Shown here: piece by piece, positions 25,206 through 25,894 of the stretch
Position numbering within the stretch: position 1 is the first letter of the stretch
How the letters are laid out: each line of letters begins with the position of its first letter
Origin: Lachnospiraceae bacterium
GTDB taxonomy: Bacteria > Bacillota > Clostridia > Lachnospirales > Lachnospiraceae
Assembly (NCBI GenBank): GCA_016293925.1
Contig: JAEDCX010000030.1
Coordinates: forward strand, 1-25,894
Length of the DNA stretch: 25,894 bases
Reading direction: 5' to 3'
The notes under the pieces: model-generated
The model's input: the letters and a program-made list of their open reading frames with translations, nothing else
Told to the model about the DNA's origin: nothing
Databases searched by the model: none
Program-made: the position numbers and the translations under genes

Positions 25206-25590
25206 GTGTGTGAAGAAAAGTCTGTAAATACTAATCTTCTATGATAATGATTAGGCTGGAAGCTCCTACGTGAGCTCTCAGCCCTTGTTTTATATATAAC
25301 AGTCCATGCTGATGCATGTCAAGAGCAGGCGAATTCCCCGCCCGTCAAAAGCTTCCATCATTTCTTTGATTGTTCCGTCGAGAAGATCCTTAAGTGCATC
25401 CTGGATATCTTGGGCAGATTCGATGTCATACTCCTGTAGAAGCATCTGAATGATGTTGCGTTTACCTTCGGTCATTTGTACTTTGTGTACTGGTTTCTTT
25501 TCTCTTGCCATAATAAAAGGCCTCCTATGACTTTACATTTTATCATAGAAGACCCTATAAATCTTTATTTACAGAAAAACTTTCACAGAC
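25206..25590 (-). mobile_element. Internally deleted IS256-family element (MITE-like relic)
   Basis: The 385-bp element is bounded by 25-bp imperfect inverted repeats, 25206-25230 (GTGTGTGAA...CTGTAAATA) and 25590-25566 (GTCTGTGAA...CTGTAAATA), 18 of 25 positions matching. Both inner flanks carry TCTTCTATGATAA. Only the 5' end of the transposase gene remains; about 1 kb of a full IS256 relative is missing. No clear 8-9 bp target duplication is visible. It lies just upstream of the polytopic membrane protein gene. Confidence 0.65.
25290..25511 (-). pseudogene. IS256-family transposase, N-terminal fragment
   Basis: The 73-codon frame begins MAREKKPVHKVQMTEGKRNI and continues through YDIESAQDIQDALKDLLDGT to IKEMMEA, which matches the N-terminus of Lachnospiraceae IS256 transposases (normally about 400 residues). 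Similarity ends near residue 53 (25353) and the remaining 20 residues are unrelated, so the catalytic DDE core is absent and the protein cannot be a functional transposase. GGAGG precedes the ATG, so a short peptide might still be made. Confidence 0.75.
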
Positions 25591-25605
25591 TTATGGTAAA
25601 CGCAT

Positions 25606-25637
25606 AGGAGCCCGCCAAACCTGGCGAGCTCCTTTTT
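25606..25637 (+). terminator. Strong hairpin with T-tract between IS relic and repeat-peptide gene
   Basis: AGGAGC-C-CGCCA (25606-25617) pairs with TGGCG-A-GCTCCT across an AACC loop with one mismatch, followed by five T on the + strand. It lies directly after the stop of the - strand 63-aa gene. On that strand the hairpin lacks a T-tract, so it is a good + strand terminator and a weaker one for the gene itself. Confidence 0.6.
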
Positions 25638-25639
25638 GA

Positions 25640-25831
25640 TTAATCTTCATTATCCCATGAGTTGAAAGTATCTGATGATCTATGATCCATAGTATGTAAT
25701 TCTCCCGAATCCATATCCAAAGCCATTCCTCCGCCCATGTCTTGCATGAGATTTCCGTCAGAATCCATCATCATTCCACCACCCATGTCCATACAAAAAT
25801 CTCCATCAGAATAATCAAAGATAGGTTTCAT
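25640..25831 (-). CDS. 63-aa Met/Gly/Asp-rich repeat protein
   Basis: A small acidic protein containing two similar units of about 16 residues: DFCMDMGGGMMMDSDGN (11-27) and LMQDMGGGMALDMDSGE (28-43). Eleven of 63 residues are methionine, and DMGGGM occurs twice; there is one cysteine. No signal peptide or membrane helix is seen. GGGAGG lies eight bases before the ATG, a strong site that supports translation. I do not know a characterised family. The Met, Asp and His residues could bind a soft metal such as copper, but that is speculation. Confidence 0.7.
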   Translation of the reverse strand: MKPIFDYSDGDFCMDMGGGMMMDSDGNLMQDMGGGMALDMDSGELHTMDHRSSDTFNSWDNED

Positions 25832-25894
25832 TCTTTACACCTCCCATAATAATCTTTGTTTTTCTCTTGTTAACTCGCTTTTTCTTACATTTTC

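Noticed and set aside
25195..25600. Target-site duplication flanking the IS256 relic
   Set aside because: The 8-9 bases on the two sides (CTTTGTGA and TTATGGTA) do not match.
25846..25873. TTAACA-N16-TATTAT as promoter of the 63-aa repeat protein
   Set aside because: Transcription would start inside the GGGAGG ribosome site, leaving no usable leader.

Overview
The window reads as chromosomal DNA of an anaerobic Gram-positive Firmicute, most likely a Clostridia/Lachnospiraceae relative. The evidence is strong GGAGG-type ribosome binding sites, tightly packed co-directional genes, and a gene set typical of gut clostridia: DegV, a CD1871A-type CXXC small protein, a FeoB-associated Cys-rich protein, a YgiQ radical SAM enzyme and an IS256-family relic. 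No 16S rRNA, phage or plasmid gene is visible, so genus and species cannot be assigned. Only one operon of three genes lies on the + strand; nearly everything else is on the - strand.

Layout, left to right. (1) 1-122 is a long imperfect palindrome. (2) 155-5898 (-) is a compact six-gene run read from right to left: DegV lipid-binding protein, YgjP-type metallopeptidase, TcdA tRNA-modifying enzyme, a cytoplasmic GH9 glycosidase, a four-CxxC zinc-ribbon membrane protein and a TPM-domain membrane protein. (3) 5993-6418 is a small membrane protein with its own promoter and terminator. (4) 6463-9127 (-) is a redox operon: thioredoxin-like lipoprotein, a 51-aa CXXC membrane microprotein, a membrane polyferredoxin and a PflA-like radical SAM protein. 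A Nudix hydrolase lies just upstream. (5) 9753-13577 (-) is a two-gene unit, a pseudaminic-acid-synthase-type NeuB enzyme followed by a large hybrid histidine kinase, with a recognisable promoter and terminator. (6) 13656-16021 (-) is an ArsC/Spx-like protein translationally coupled to YgiQ, followed by a decayed TetR fragment on the + strand. (7) 16294-18994 (-) is a ferrous iron uptake operon (feoA, feoB, FeoB-associated protein). Its promoter carries repeated GTTAG-N6-CTAAC boxes that look like a metalloregulator operator. (8) 19036-23171 is an AraC regulator divergent from two Gfo/Idh/MocA oxidoreductases and a TIM-barrel isomerase, probably a sugar or cyclitol catabolic cassette. (9) 23216-25894 holds a second long palindrome, a polytopic membrane protein (YkoS/DUF6044-like), an internally deleted IS256-family element that keeps both inverted repeats, a strong hairpin terminator and a 63-aa Met/Gly/Asp-rich repeat protein.

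The best candidates for undescribed biology are the four-gene membrane redox operon with its CXXC microprotein, the coupling of a nonulosonic acid synthase to a hybrid kinase, the zinc-ribbon/TPM membrane pair, and the Met/Gly/Asp repeat peptide. All functional links are inferred from gene order and motifs. No database search was run.
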